From positions 1 to 64,000 of the forward strand of contig NZ_LT607670.1 of the NCBI RefSeq assembly GCF_900095265.1: a stretch of DNA of 64,000 nucleotides, read 5' to 3'. This DNA is from Janthinobacterium sp. UMAB-56 (GTDB lineage Bacteria; Pseudomonadota; Gammaproteobacteria; Burkholderiales; Burkholderiaceae_D). Each line of letters starts with the position of its first letter. Within the stretch, counting starts at the first letter, position 1. Under the pieces are notes generated by a model, which was not told the DNA's origin, ran no database searches, and saw only the letters and a list, made by a program, of their open reading frames with translations. The translations under genes were made by a program, and so were the position numbers. Of this stretch, positions 26,534-35,381 are shown one piece after another.

Positions 26534-26558
26534 TGAAACGAGAACCACCGGAGGAAGC

Positions 26559-27083
26559 ATGAGCAAAATTACGCTGGATAAAACGGACCGCAAGATCCTT
26601 GCCGTCCTGCAGGCCGACGGGCGCCTGTCGAACCAGGACGTGGCTGAACAGGTCAGTCTGTCGCCATCGCCATGCTTGCGCCGCGTCAAACGGCTGGAAG
26701 AAGCGGGCGTCATCCGCCAGTACGTGGCCTTGCTGGACCCGGAAAAGATCGGCCTGGGCTTGCTGGCTTACGTGAATGTGCGGCTGGAAAAGCACAGCGA
26801 CGCCACGGCGCACAGCACGGCACGCGTGCTGGCGCCCAACCTTGTGACGAATACCTCGCCGCGCGCCGACTTTGCCGTCGCCGTGGCGCAATGGCCGGAA
26901 GTGGTGGCCTGCTATGCGATGACGGGCGAAATGGATTATTTATTGCGCGTGCACGTGGAAGACATGGAGCACTTTTCGCGCTTCATGATGGCGACCCTGC
27001 TGCGCCATCCGGCCGTGCTAGACGTCAAATCGAGCTTTGCCCTGCAGCGTATCAAGGATACGACGGCGCTGCCCTTACTGTGA
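26559..27083 (+). CDS. Lrp/AsnC-family transcriptional regulator
   Basis: 174 residues. An N-terminal winged HTH (LDKTDRKILAVLQADGRLSNQDVAEQVSLSPSPCLRRVKRLEEAGVI) is followed by the RAM ligand-binding domain (CYAMTGEMDYLLRVHVEDM). The ATG at 26559 has a perfect GGAGG site 4-5 bases upstream, which decides the start over an upstream in-frame ATG. The ligand is probably an amino acid; the position opposite hppD suggests tyrosine, phenylalanine or a derived keto acid. It overlaps the convergent GNAT gene by 9 bases. Confidence 0.94.
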   Translation: MSKITLDKTDRKILAVLQADGRLSNQDVAEQVSLSPSPCLRRVKRLEEAGVIRQYVALLDPEKIGLGLLAYVNVRLEKHSDATAHSTARVLAPNLVTNTSPRADFAVAVAQWPEVVACYAMTGEMDYLLRVHVEDMEHFSRFMMATLLRHPAVLDVKSSFALQRIKDTTALPLL

Positions 27084-27779
27084 CGGTGGCTCGGGCTTCT
27101 TCTTGCGCCCCGGCAAGCGATCCCACAGTTTGAATGCGGCGCGCGCGTTCGCCTTGAACGTGTAGTCGAACATGGCAAACTGCTCCTGCACGGCTTCCTG
27201 CAGCATGCTCGACGGGTTTGGCGGCAACAGTTTCAGGTATGCATCGGCTTCGCCATAGTCGCGCTGAATTTCCATGCCCGCCTTCTTGGCGATATGCATC
27301 ATCGTCTTGTTCGACGACAAACAATGCATGTACAGGGTATCGACATCGTTGTTACGGCAATGTATCGCCGCCCGCTCGAACAGTTTCGAACCGACGCCCA
27401 TGCCGCGCATGGATTTCGACACGGATACGCCAAACTCGGCCACCTGCTCCTTCTCCGTCACGACACTTTTCGCCGGCGACTTATCCTTCGGCGCGAACGC
27501 CAGATGCCCCACGCCCACCAGCTTGAACAGGCTGTTGTAGACGCCGTAAATCATATCGCGCGAGAAATCCATCTTCTGCACGTACTGGGCCACCAGTTCA
27601 TCGGGCAAGGCGCTGCCGAAGCGCAGCAGGCGGTCGCTTTTCTCGAGCGACAGGAAATGCTTCATCATGCGACGCCGGTCGCGCTCATGCAACTGCTTGA
27701 CGAGCACGCTCGGACGCCCGCCGCCGCTACGACTGAGCCAGCGGCGAAACGGGTTTTGAAACAGCTTGGGTAAGGTCAC
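27075..27779 (-). CDS. GNAT-family N-acetyltransferase
   Basis: 234 residues. The GNAT acetyl-CoA motif A is seen as VSKSMRGMGVGSKLFERAAIHC at about 140-160 and the motif B region as KAGMEIQRDYGEADAYLKL. An N-terminal basic stretch of about 25 residues and a C-terminal extension of about 40 residues lie outside the domain. The start is GTG at 27779 with an AGGAG site 6 bases upstream. The substrate is not predictable. Neighbours (Lrp regulator, cca) give no clear clue. Confidence 0.85.
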   Translation of the reverse strand: MTLPKLFQNPFRRWLSRSGGGRPSVLVKQLHERDRRRMMKHFLSLEKSDRLLRFGSALPDELVAQYVQKMDFSRDMIYGVYNSLFKLVGVGHLAFAPKDKSPAKSVVTEKEQVAEFGVSVSKSMRGMGVGSKLFERAAIHCRNNDVDTLYMHCLSSNKTMMHIAKKAGMEIQRDYGEADAYLKLLPPNPSSMLQEAVQEQFAMFDYTFKANARAAFKLWDRLPGRKKKPEPPSQ

Positions 27780-27866
27780 GACGACTCCTGGAAGCGGTGC
27801 TGCGGCACGTCAGGCCGATATTGTGCAGTGCAACATCATGCCGCCATTGTAGCCTATTCCCGTCCT

Positions 27867-28967
27867 TCAAGCCTGGGCCAGGAATGCCTGCACGGCCGCC
27901 ACCCGCGCCGCGTGGATGACTTCAGGGATGCGTTTCGGCTCCACGCAGCCTTGCGCCAGCGCCCCCGCATTCACGCCGCGGGCCGCATCGAGGCCGCCCT
28001 GCAGCCGCGCCGCCGGCGCAAAGTCAGCCGCCACCAGCCCATCGCACGCCACCGCTTGCAGCAGTTGCGTAAAGCGCTGCGGCTTGCGCAAGCCATCGCA
28101 GCGTTCGCACAGGGCGACGATGGCTTCGGCGCCCAAGTCCAGCGCGCCGTTGATATGCTCCCGTTCACGCGCCGCCATGACGGCCAGCTCGCGGCACTCG
28201 TTGGGCACGCGCAAGCGCTCGCTCAGCTGCTCGATGGCAGCCTTGCTCAGTTGCAGCATCAAGGCGGCAAAGCGCACGGGCAAATCTACACCTTGCACGG
28301 CGGCATGGTCGACAGCCTGCAGCAAATGTGCGCCGAGCATGATTTCTGGCATGATGCGCGCCAGCGCGCCACACTCGTGCAATACCGTCAGCATGCGTGA
28401 AGGATGGCTTTCCATCAGCCCCTTGGCCACTTCCTGCCACACGCGCTCGGCCACCAGGGCATCGACTTCGCCGTCGTGCACCATGCGGCGCATCAGGGCC
28501 AGTGTAGCGGGCGCAACAGTGAAAGTATTAAAGCGGGCGGCAAAACGGGCCAGGCGCAAGATGCGCACGGGGTCTTCGCCAAACGCGTCGGAGACGTGAC
28601 GGAAGATTTTGTTGCGGATATCCGCGATGCCGCCGAACGGGTCGGTCAAGGTACCGTCCTCGGCTTGCGCGATGGCGTTGATGGTGAGATCGCGCCGCAC
28701 CAGGTCGTCTTCCAGCGTGACGTCGGGCGCCGTGTGGAAGACAAAGCCCCGGTAGCCGGGCGCCGTCTTGCGCTCGGTGCGGGCCAAGGCATATTCTTCC
28801 TGCGTCTTCGGGTGCAAAAACACGGGGAAATCCTTGCCGACAGGGCGAAAACCCTGGCGCAGCATGTCTTCCGGCGTGGCGCCCACGACGACGTGATCGT
28901 GGTCTTTCACGGGCAAACCCAGCAGTTGGTCGCGCACCGCGCCACCGACCGTGTATATCTTCATCAT
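27867..28967 (-). CDS. cca: CCA-adding tRNA nucleotidyltransferase with degenerate HD domain
   Basis: 366 residues. The N-terminal polymerase-beta-type domain is intact: KIYTVGGAVRDQLLG, DHDHVVVG (catalytic DxD), RRDLTINAIA and EDPVRILRLARFAARF. It repairs or completes the 3' CCA of tRNAs. E. coli Cca (412 residues) carries an HD phosphohydrolase domain after the nucleotidyltransferase; here the equivalent stretch reads AALMLQLSK instead of the usual VHDLGK-type metal motif, and the protein is about 45 residues shorter. Two consecutive ATGs (28967, 28964) are possible; the first is nearer ideal spacing to AAGAGA. It lies 10 bases after the GST gene. Confidence 0.92.
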   Translation of the reverse strand: MMKIYTVGGAVRDQLLGLPVKDHDHVVVGATPEDMLRQGFRPVGKDFPVFLHPKTQEEYALARTERKTAPGYRGFVFHTAPDVTLEDDLVRRDLTINAIAQAEDGTLTDPFGGIADIRNKIFRHVSDAFGEDPVRILRLARFAARFNTFTVAPATLALMRRMVHDGEVDALVAERVWQEVAKGLMESHPSRMLTVLHECGALARIMPEIMLGAHLLQAVDHAAVQGVDLPVRFAALMLQLSKAAIEQLSERLRVPNECRELAVMAAREREHINGALDLGAEAIVALCERCDGLRKPQRFTQLLQAVACDGLVAADFAPAARLQGGLDAARGVNAGALAQGCVEPKRIPEVIHAARVAAVQAFLAQA

Positions 28968-28977
28968 CAACGTCTCT

Positions 28978-29694
28978 TTAATCGGGTAATTCCGCGTCGT
29001 GCCTGGCAGCGACTTCCGTTTCTGCCAGCGCTTCCGTGATCCAGCGGGCCACGGCCGGGTGCGCCTGCACGCGCTCGCAGTACGCGTTCAAGGCCGGCGC
29101 CAGGCGCACGCCATACGTGCGGAAACGCATGACGACGGGGGCGAAATACGCATCGGCAATGGAAAAGTCGCCAAACAGGAACTGGTGGTGGCCAAAGCGC
29201 GACAGACACTCTTCCCATATTTCGCTGATGCGGCCGATATCGGCCTGGGCGGCGGCCGTGCGGCCCCGGCCCGGCAACTTGGCCTTGATATTCATCGACA
29301 TATCCGTGCGCAAGCCGGCGAAACCGGAATGCATTTCCGCGCAGACACAACGCGCCATGGCGCGCGCGGCCACGTCTTGCGGCCACAGATGCTTGTCAGG
29401 AAACTGCTCGGCCAGGTATTCGCAGATGGCCAGGCTGTCCCAGATCGTTATTTCTCCCGCCAGCAGCACGGGTACCCTGCCGCAGGCCGAATACTCGGCG
29501 ATTTTGGTGGCCGTGTCACTCTGGTCGAGCAGCACGCGTACTTCCTGGAACGGGATGCCGAACGCCGTCATGGCCACCCATGGGCGCATCGACCACGATG
29601 AGTAATTCTTGTTGCCGATGATGAGGGTCAGGCCCGGCTCGCGGGCAGCGGCCAGGGTTTGCGTCAGGCTGGGGTCAAGGATGGTCGTTTGCAT
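28978..29694 (-). CDS. Glutathione S-transferase family protein
   Basis: 238 residues. The N-terminal thioredoxin-fold half contains the glutathione-site segment GNKNYSSWSMRPW with the Ser-rich active loop, and the helical C-terminal half includes FSIADAYFAPVVMRFRTYG. The subfamily resembles bacterial GSTs with an N-terminal extension of about 20 residues. The substrate is unknown. It lies between the lytic transglycosylase (22 bases upstream) and cca (10 bases downstream) on the same strand, so the three are likely cotranscribed. Confidence 0.9.
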   Translation of the reverse strand: MQTTILDPSLTQTLAAAREPGLTLIIGNKNYSSWSMRPWVAMTAFGIPFQEVRVLLDQSDTATKIAEYSACGRVPVLLAGEITIWDSLAICEYLAEQFPDKHLWPQDVAARAMARCVCAEMHSGFAGLRTDMSMNIKAKLPGRGRTAAAQADIGRISEIWEECLSRFGHHQFLFGDFSIADAYFAPVVMRFRTYGVRLAPALNAYCERVQAHPAVARWITEALAETEVAARHDAELPD

Positions 29695-29716
29695 GGTCAG
29701 TGATCAACAATATGGG

Positions 29717-31696
29717 TCAAGGCAAATCGGCCGCGATAGCGCTGTTTTTCGGCCCCACGGTGCCCAGGCGCGCTTTCAGCGATTGCGGGCTCTTCTCGAA
29801 CAGGGCCGCGTAATATGTGGCGTTGGCCATCACGTTTTTCACGTAGCCGCGCGTTTCCGTATACGGAATTGATTCGGCGAAGACGGCGCCTTCCAGCGGC
29901 CGCGTCATGGTGGCGCGCCAGATGCGCAGGCGTCCCGGCCCCGCGTTGTAGGCGGCGCTGGCCAGCACTTGCGAACGGTCAAGGCCACCGAGCACCATGT
30001 TCAGGTAATTCGTGCCCAGCAAGACGTTGGTGCGCACGTCGCTCAAGGCTTCCGTGACGAAATCGGTGAGGCCGATCTTCTTGGCGACATAACGGGCCGT
30101 CGACGGCATGACCTGCATCAGGCCGGATGCGCCCACGTGCGACTGCGCATCCATGATGAAGCGCGATTCCTGGCGGATCAAGCCATACACCCAGGCTTTA
30201 TCGAGGCCCAGGGTTTGCGTGGCCGGATGCATGACGTCGTCGTGCGGCGTCGGATAGCGCTGCGTGTAATCGACTTCCAGGCGCGTGCGGTCCGAGGTGT
30301 TGACCATGCGGTCGAGCACATTGTTCTGGCGCGCAAATTCGGCGGCTGCCAGATGTTGCCTATCCGTCATCGAACGCAATTCCCAGTTCCACTCGCGCGT
30401 GCCTTCGAAGCGCAGGCGCATGTTGAAAAATTTCAGCGCCCGCTGCAAGCCCGGATTGGCAGCCATGGCGGCAATTTCCGTCGGCATGATGGGCTGGCCA
30501 GGCGGCGGCAAGACCAGGTGGTTGCCCAGCTCTTCATTGGCCAGCAAGCCATAGAAATTCGACTGGTCCGCAATCGTGCGGTACAGGGTATCGGCTTGCA
30601 CATTCGGGCGGCCCGGCGTTTCCGCCTGCTGCGCGCGTGCCAGCCAGTACACCCAGGTGGGGTCGGCGCGCAGCGAGGCGGGCATGGCCTGGATAGACGC
30701 CTTCACCACGGGCCAGTTGCCTTCACGCAAGGCAATGCGCGTTTTCCACTGCATCTGCTCCTGGGTCAATGGCGCGCCATTCGATTTTTGCCAATAGTCG
30801 AACGCTTCCGGCGCCAGCGAGTACGACGCTTGCAGGGCCAGGTTGGCCCAGCCGATGGCTTGCTCTTGCGCCGTCAGTTGCGAACTCGCCTTTTGCAGCG
30901 CCACCACGCCCAGCTTCAGGGTGCTTTTCGCCATGCGGCCGATGGCCACCAGGTACATCTCGTGGTCGGCGCGACTTGGCCCCGGCCCCTTGGCCAGCAT
31001 CAGCGCCGGCAAGTCGATGGCTTGCGCCATCTTCGCGTCGGACGCGCCCAGCAGCAGCGCGATGCGGCGCGCCGGGCCCGTCGCATTCGTCTGGCCCGCC
31101 AGGCGGATCTGCGCCCACAGGTCATTCGCGTCGAACTGGCCATTTTGCGCCAATGCCGCGATCAGGCTGCCGCACGCTTCGCCATAACCGGGCGGCGAGA
31201 CGAGCAGGTTGCGCGCCTCGGGTGCCACGTTCTGGCCCTTGGCGGCGCGCGACATCAGCGCATAGCACTTGAGCTGGGTGTCGTCATCGAGGGCGAATTG
31301 CGGATATTGCTCATCAAACACGACCCAGTCGCGCTTGCGGCCCAGCTCCAGCAACCAGTCGTTGCGGAAGCGGTCGGCGATGGCGCTACCCTTGTAGCGG
31401 TTCAGGTAATCGCGAAATTGCGCTTCCGTCAGCTGTTTGATGCGCGGTTTCAGCCGATAATAGTCAACATACGAGGGAATCTGGTAATTCGTCAGGCGCC
31501 CCGCATAAAAGTCGGCTTTTTCGGCGTCATCCTTGCGCGCGGCGTCGCGCAGCAGCAGGAAGGCATCGTCCTCGCTGCGCGTGTCGGGTGCGGCTGGGGA
31601 TACGCTGGTCGATACCTGGGCCAGGGCGGCCAGGGGAGACAAGGCCGATGCAACACACAGCATCGTGCCGGCAATCCATTTCAGTGGGGAAATCAA
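29717..31696 (-). CDS. Soluble lytic murein transglycosylase (Slt70-like)
   Basis: 659 residues. Signal peptide to about residue 26 (LSPLAALAQ), a long alpha-helical superhelix (about 40-480), and a C-terminal SLT goose-lysozyme-like domain with catalytic Glu in RQESRFIMDAQSHVGASGLMQVMP and AYNAGPGRLRIW. It cleaves the MurNAc-GlcNAc bond with 1,6-anhydro formation in the periplasm. The start appears to be TTG at 31696, seven bases after GAGAG; no ATG lies ahead of the signal sequence. It is divergent, at 32 bases, from the cyclo-ligase gene. Confidence 0.93.
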   Translation of the reverse strand: MISPLKWIAGTMLCVASALSPLAALAQVSTSVSPAAPDTRSEDDAFLLLRDAARKDDAEKADFYAGRLTNYQIPSYVDYYRLKPRIKQLTEAQFRDYLNRYKGSAIADRFRNDWLLELGRKRDWVVFDEQYPQFALDDDTQLKCYALMSRAAKGQNVAPEARNLLVSPPGYGEACGSLIAALAQNGQFDANDLWAQIRLAGQTNATGPARRIALLLGASDAKMAQAIDLPALMLAKGPGPSRADHEMYLVAIGRMAKSTLKLGVVALQKASSQLTAQEQAIGWANLALQASYSLAPEAFDYWQKSNGAPLTQEQMQWKTRIALREGNWPVVKASIQAMPASLRADPTWVYWLARAQQAETPGRPNVQADTLYRTIADQSNFYGLLANEELGNHLVLPPPGQPIMPTEIAAMAANPGLQRALKFFNMRLRFEGTREWNWELRSMTDRQHLAAAEFARQNNVLDRMVNTSDRTRLEVDYTQRYPTPHDDVMHPATQTLGLDKAWVYGLIRQESRFIMDAQSHVGASGLMQVMPSTARYVAKKIGLTDFVTEALSDVRTNVLLGTNYLNMVLGGLDRSQVLASAAYNAGPGRLRIWRATMTRPLEGAVFAESIPYTETRGYVKNVMANATYYAALFEKSPQSLKARLGTVGPKNSAIAADLP

Positions 31697-31728
31697 TGTA
31701 CGACTCTCAATCTTAACTTGATGGTGAT

Positions 31729-32328
31729 ATGAATAGCGACCCTAGAATAACATGCGATCCGGCTACACGGCCACCCATTGCGCCACAGGACAAAGCCGGC
31801 TTGCGCAAGGCGCTGCTGGCGGCCCGGCGCGCCCTGCCCGATGCCACGCGCACAGAATGGGATGCAGCCATCGCGCAGCGCCTGCTGGACTGGTGCGCGC
31901 AGGAAAACGTCAAGGAACTGGGCGTGTACTGGCCCCTGCATGGCGAGCCGGACTTGCACGGCGCGTACGCGCAGCTGGCCGCGCGCGGCGTGCAATTAAG
32001 CTTGCCGGTGGTGCTGGAGAAGCATGCGCCGCTGGCATTTTCCGACTGGACGCCCGGCGTAGCGATGGTGAAAGATGGCATGGGCGTGGCCGTGCCGGCC
32101 CAGTTGCGCCTGCGCCCGGCCCCTGCCACCCTGCTGGTGCCCTGCCTGGGTTTTAGCATGCAACGGTTCCGCCTCGGCTATGGCGGCGGCTATTACGACC
32201 GCACCCTGGCGCAAACGCCGCGTCCGCGCACCCTGGGCATCGCCTATGCCTGCCTGGCCGCCAGTTTTCCGAACGGCGAATACGACATCGCCCTCGATCA
32301 CATTATGACCGAGGGCGATCTTTACTGA
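31729..32328 (+). CDS. 5-formyltetrahydrofolate cyclo-ligase
   Basis: 199 residues. Family hallmarks are the N-terminal basic segment KAGLRKALLAARRALP, the substrate region LVPCLGFSMQRFRLGYGGGYYDRTL and the C-terminal DIALDHIMTEGDL. It converts 5-formyl-THF to 5,10-methenyl-THF with ATP. It is divergent from the transglycosylase gene. In many proteobacteria this gene lies near the 6S RNA gene ssrS; no convincing 6S RNA was recognised here. Confidence 0.93.
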   Translation: MNSDPRITCDPATRPPIAPQDKAGLRKALLAARRALPDATRTEWDAAIAQRLLDWCAQENVKELGVYWPLHGEPDLHGAYAQLAARGVQLSLPVVLEKHAPLAFSDWTPGVAMVKDGMGVAVPAQLRLRPAPATLLVPCLGFSMQRFRLGYGGGYYDRTLAQTPRPRTLGIAYACLAASFPNGEYDIALDHIMTEGDLY

Positions 32329-32476
32329 GAGCACCGAACATTACCTACTGCGCGTCGCGATTTGCGGCTTCCGATGCTCACTGCCTCGGCGGCCCCGTGC
32401 TTAGCACAGCTCCGCTTCTCAGCCACAACTCGCATCCGCTCGCTACGGTTCTGTTAGGCGCTATAACCCCGAAGAA
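32329..32476. other. Non-coding block between convergent cyclo-ligase and metF genes
   Basis: 148 bases without a plausible gene. It contains a perfect 11-base palindrome GTGCT-T-AGCAC (32397-32407) and several purine/pyrimidine-biased short motifs on the minus strand (AGCGAGCGG, GAGAAGCGGAGC, GAAGCCGC). It has no T-run typical of a terminator. It could be a dispersed intergenic repeat or a structured RNA; this is a guess from its texture only. Confidence 0.3.
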
Positions 32477-33307
32477 TTACTTGACCAGGCGCTGCCACAG
32501 TGCGGTAGTGGGCGCCGCCTGGTTCATGCTGTAGAAATGCAAGCCGGGCGCGCCGCCTTCCAGCAAGCGTTCGCACAAACCCGTCACGACGTCCAGGCCA
32601 AAGGCCTTGATGGACGCGCTGTCGTCGCCGAAGCTGGACAGTTTCAAGCGCACCCAGCGGGGTATTTCCGCGCCGCACATGTCCGAAAAGCGCATCAATT
32701 GCGTGTAGTTCGTGATCGGCATGATGCCGGCCACGATGGGCACGTTGATGCCCATCTTCTGCGTCTGCTCGACAAACTGGAAATACGCGTCGGCATTGTA
32801 GAAGTACTGGGTGATGGCGGCATCGGCGCCGGCCTGCACCTTGCGCGCAAACGCCTGCAAGTCGTCTTGCGGCGACCGGGCTTGCGGATGCACTTCCGGG
32901 TAGGCGGCCACTTCGATATGAAAATGATCGCCCGTCTCGGCGCGGATGAACTCCACCAGTTCGTTGGCATAGCGGAACTCGCCCGAGGCGCCGTAGCCGC
33001 TCGGCAAGTCGCCGCGCAAGGCGACGATGCGGCGCACGCCGGCCGCCTTGAAGTCGGCCAGCACGGCGCGGATCGATGTGCGCGAACCACCGACGCACGA
33101 CAGATGGGGCGCGGCCTGTTCGCCGGCCGCGAGGATCTCGCGCACGGTGTCCAGGGTACCTTGCTGCGTGGTGCCGCCGGCGCCAAAGGTCACCGAGAAA
33201 TACTTCGGATTCAATTCGGACAACTTGACACGCGTGGCGCGCAGCTTTTCCGCCCCTTCCGGGGTTTTCGGCGGGAAAAACTCAATACTGAAATTATGCT
33301 TTTCCAT
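32477..33307 (-). CDS. metF: 5,10-methylenetetrahydrofolate reductase
   Basis: 276 residues. The conserved N-terminus FSIEFFPPKTPEG, the FAD/folate segments VTFGAGGTTQQGT and CVGGSRTSI, and ALRGDLPSG fit the short bacterial MetF. It makes 5-methyl-THF for methionine synthesis. The ATG at 33307 is preferred to one at 33313 because GAG lies 8 bases upstream. The start overlaps the end of the small membrane protein gene by 14 bases, implying coupling within the ahcY transcript. Confidence 0.95.
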   Translation of the reverse strand: MEKHNFSIEFFPPKTPEGAEKLRATRVKLSELNPKYFSVTFGAGGTTQQGTLDTVREILAAGEQAAPHLSCVGGSRTSIRAVLADFKAAGVRRIVALRGDLPSGYGASGEFRYANELVEFIRAETGDHFHIEVAAYPEVHPQARSPQDDLQAFARKVQAGADAAITQYFYNADAYFQFVEQTQKMGINVPIVAGIMPITNYTQLMRFSDMCGAEIPRWVRLKLSSFGDDSASIKAFGLDVVTGLCERLLEGGAPGLHFYSMNQAAPTTALWQRLVK

Positions 33308-33650
33308 CGTCATTACTCAAAAGTAAGGTCGACAGGGCCCAGGAAATGACGCTGTACAGCAATGCACCACCGACGGCCGACCAGAAACTGGCGACATGGA
33401 AACCGTCGATCACTTGCGCCACCAGCCAGAACATGAAGCCATTGATGACCAGGATGAACAGGCCCAGCGACAAAAACGTCACAGGCAAGGTCAGCAAGAT
33501 CAACAGAGGGCGGATCAGCGCATTGACCAGCCCCAGCACGGCAGCGGCCAGCAACGCGGTCCAGCCGCTGCTCATCGTCACCGAGTGCATCAAATACGGG
33601 ACGGCAAACAGGGCTGCCGCATTGATAAACCAAATCAGTAGCAAGCGCAT
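33294..33650 (-). CDS. Small 4-TM membrane protein of the phage-holin superfamily IV
   Basis: 118 residues with four hydrophobic segments (about 3-20, 28-48, 52-75, 85-108). The motif GLVNALIRPLLILLTLPVTFLSLGLFILVINGFMFWLV is the signature of the DUF/Mycobacterial 4-TMS holin-like family. It is a chromosomal gene with no phage context, sitting between ahcY and metF, overlapping the latter. The holin name comes only from family naming and lysis is not expected. The function is unknown; a link to SAM-cycle metabolism is suggested only by position. Confidence 0.88.
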   Translation of the reverse strand: MRLLLIWFINAAALFAVPYLMHSVTMSSGWTALLAAAVLGLVNALIRPLLILLTLPVTFLSLGLFILVINGFMFWLVAQVIDGFHVASFWSAVGGALLYSVISWALSTLLLSNDDGKA

Positions 33651-33677
33651 TTCTCTAGCCTGTCAAAAGTAGGGTCA

Positions 33678-33698
33678 GGCCGGCGGCAAGCGCCGGCC
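33678..33698 (-). terminator. GC-rich hairpin downstream of ahcY
   Basis: Perfect 8-bp stem GGCCGGCG / CGCCGGCC with a 5-base loop in the 81-base gap between ahcY and the holin-like gene. There is no T-run, so it may be an attenuator or RNA-stability element rather than a full terminator. Confidence 0.4.
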
Positions 33699-33731
33699 CT
33701 CAGAGGGGGAGTGACAGCCCCGGACTACCGA

Positions 33732-35156
33732 TTAATAACGGTAGTGCTCTGGCTTATAAGGGCCTTCTTGACGCACGCCGATGTAGTCGGCTTGCTCTTG
33801 CGTCAGTTCCGTCAGCTGCGCATTCAACTTTTTGAGTTGCAAACGAGCGACTTTTTCGTCCAGGTGTTTTGGCAGGGTGTACACGCCGACCGGGTAGTTG
33901 GCCGTGTTCGCATACAGTTCGATCTGGGCGATCGTCTGGTTGGCGAACGAGGAGCTCATCACGTACGACGGGTGGCCCGTGCCGCAACCGAGGTTGACCA
34001 AACGGCCTTCGGCCAGCAAGATGATGCGGCGGCCCGACGGGAAGATGATGTGGTCAACTTGCGGCTTGATGTTTTCCCACTCGTATTGTTTCAACGAAGC
34101 GACGTCGATTTCATTGTCGAAGTGACCAATGTTGCAGACGATGGCCTGGTCTTTCATGCGCGTCAGGTGATCGTGCGTGAGGATATGGTAGTTGCCGGTG
34201 CAGGTCACGAAGATGTCGCCGTGTTCGCAGGCGTAATCCATGGTCACCACGCGGTAGCCTTCCATCGCCGCCTGCAGTGCGCAGATCGGATCGACTTCCG
34301 TCACCCACACTTGCGCCGACAGGGCGCGCATGGCTTGTGCCGAACCCTTGCCGACATCACCGTAACCGGCGATGACGGCCACTTTACCGGCGATCATCAC
34401 GTCGGTGGCGCGCTTGATGCCGTCGACCAGCGACTCGCGGCAGCCATACAGGTTGTCGAATTTCGACTTCGTGACGGAATCGTTCACGTTGATCGCAGGG
34501 AAAGCCAGCTTGCCTTCCTTGTGCATTTGATACAAACGGTGCACGCCGGTGGTGGTTTCTTCCGTCACGCCGAGGATTTCCGGCAAACGCTTCGAATACC
34601 AGGTCGGGTCGGCCAGCAAGTGTTTCTTGATCGAGTTGAACAGGCAGATTTCTTCGTCCGAACCCGGATTGGCCAGCACCGACAGATCGGTTTCCGCGCG
34701 CACGCCCAGGTGCAGCAACAGGGTGGCGTCGCCGCCATCGTCGAGGATCATGTTCGAGTAGACGGCCTTGCCATCCACGTTCGGCCATTCGAAGATGCGG
34801 TGCGTGTATTCCCAGTAGTCGTCGAGCGATTCGCCCTTGACGGCGAACACAGGCGTACCGGCGGCAGCGATGGCGGCAGCAGCGTGGTCTTGCGTGGAGT
34901 AAATGTTGCAAGATGCCCAACGCACTTGCGCACCGAGTGCTTCCAGGGTCTGGATCAGTACGGCGGTCTGGATGGTCATGTGGATGGAACCGGTGATGCG
35001 CGCGCCTTTCAAGGGCTGCGCAGCCGCGAATTCTTCGCGGATGGCCATCAGGCCAGGCATTTCCGTTTCAGCAATCTTGATTTCTTTGTCGCCCCATGCG
35101 GCCAAGGTGATATCGGCGATGGTGTAGTCGTGTTGCGATTTGAGTACGGCGTTCAT
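33732..35156 (-). CDS. ahcY: S-adenosylhomocysteine hydrolase
   Basis: 474 residues. The NAD-binding motif [13 protein letters not shown], the catalytic region [21 protein letters not shown] and the C-terminal [10 protein letters not shown] (Lys and Tyr contacting NAD) are all present. It hydrolyses S-adenosylhomocysteine to adenosine and homocysteine. The length includes the insert of about 40 residues found in many bacterial and eukaryotic enzymes. The ATG at 35156 has a strong GGAGG site with 5-base spacing; a GTG one codon upstream is too close to it. It is controlled by the SAH riboswitch in its leader. Confidence 0.97.
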   Translation of the reverse strand: MNAVLKSQHDYTIADITLAAWGDKEIKIAETEMPGLMAIREEFAAAQPLKGARITGSIHMTIQTAVLIQTLEALGAQVRWASCNIYSTQDHAAAAIAAAGTPVFAVKGESLDDYWEYTHRIFEWPNVDGKAVYSNMILDDGGDATLLLHLGVRAETDLSVLANPGSDEEICLFNSIKKHLLADPTWYSKRLPEILGVTEETTTGVHRLYQMHKEGKLAFPAINVNDSVTKSKFDNLYGCRESLVDGIKRATDVMIAGKVAVIAGYGDVGKGSAQAMRALSAQVWVTEVDPICALQAAMEGYRVVTMDYACEHGDIFVTCTGNYHILTHDHLTRMKDQAIVCNIGHFDNEIDVASLKQYEWENIKPQVDHIIFPSGRRIILLAEGRLVNLGCGTGHPSYVMSSSFANQTIAQIELYANTANYPVGVYTLPKHLDEKVARLQLKKLNAQLTELTQEQADYIGVRQEGPYKPEHYRY

Positions 35157-35182
35157 CACGCCCTCCTTTCAGTTGAAAAAGG

Positions 35183-35249
35183 TACGTGAGCGCAGTTGCA
35201 GGATATTCCGAGCCTGGCGAATTTCTTCGTCGCAACGCTCCTCGGACGA
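35183..35249 (-). promoter_or_regulatory. SAH riboswitch upstream of ahcY
   Basis: Minus-strand RNA with the conserved core of the S-adenosylhomocysteine riboswitch: CCGAGGAGCG, then TGCGACGAAG, AAATTCGCCAGGCTCGG and a distal AACTGCGCTCAC. CCGAG pairs with CTCGG to form P1, and the distal GCGCTC can pair with GAGCG to form the pseudoknot. The class is known to activate ahcY when SAH accumulates, and it is common in betaproteobacteria. It lies 27 bases upstream of the ahcY start. A -10-like TAAAAT lies just upstream (35258-35253). Confidence 0.9.
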
Positions 35250-35327
35250 TGGATTTTAACAGCGCCAAGGCCGCTGCGCCAGCCAAATTCGCCATACTTG
35301 CTACGTTACAACATCCCGCCCGCCATG

Positions 35328-35362
35328 AAAAAAGCGCCCGCAGCCAGCTGGCCGGGGCGCTT
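35328..35362 (-). terminator. Rho-independent terminator of metK
   Basis: Minus-strand stem AAGCGCCC / GGGCGCTT with an interior loop of about 15 bases that can itself fold, followed by TTTTTTC. It lies 19 bases after the metK stop and before the ahcY promoter, separating the two genes. Confidence 0.8.
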
Positions 35363-35381
35363 GCATGACAAAGTGACTAGA

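Noticed and set aside
31697-32476. 6S RNA gene near 5-formyl-THF cyclo-ligase
   Set aside because: Expected linkage, but no long rod-like hairpin with a central bubble was recognised in the flanks; the block at 32329-32476 lacks that fold by eye.
33294-33650. Holin-family protein as evidence of a prophage
   Set aside because: It is a single 4-TM gene between ahcY and metF with no other phage genes; the name reflects only the superfamily.
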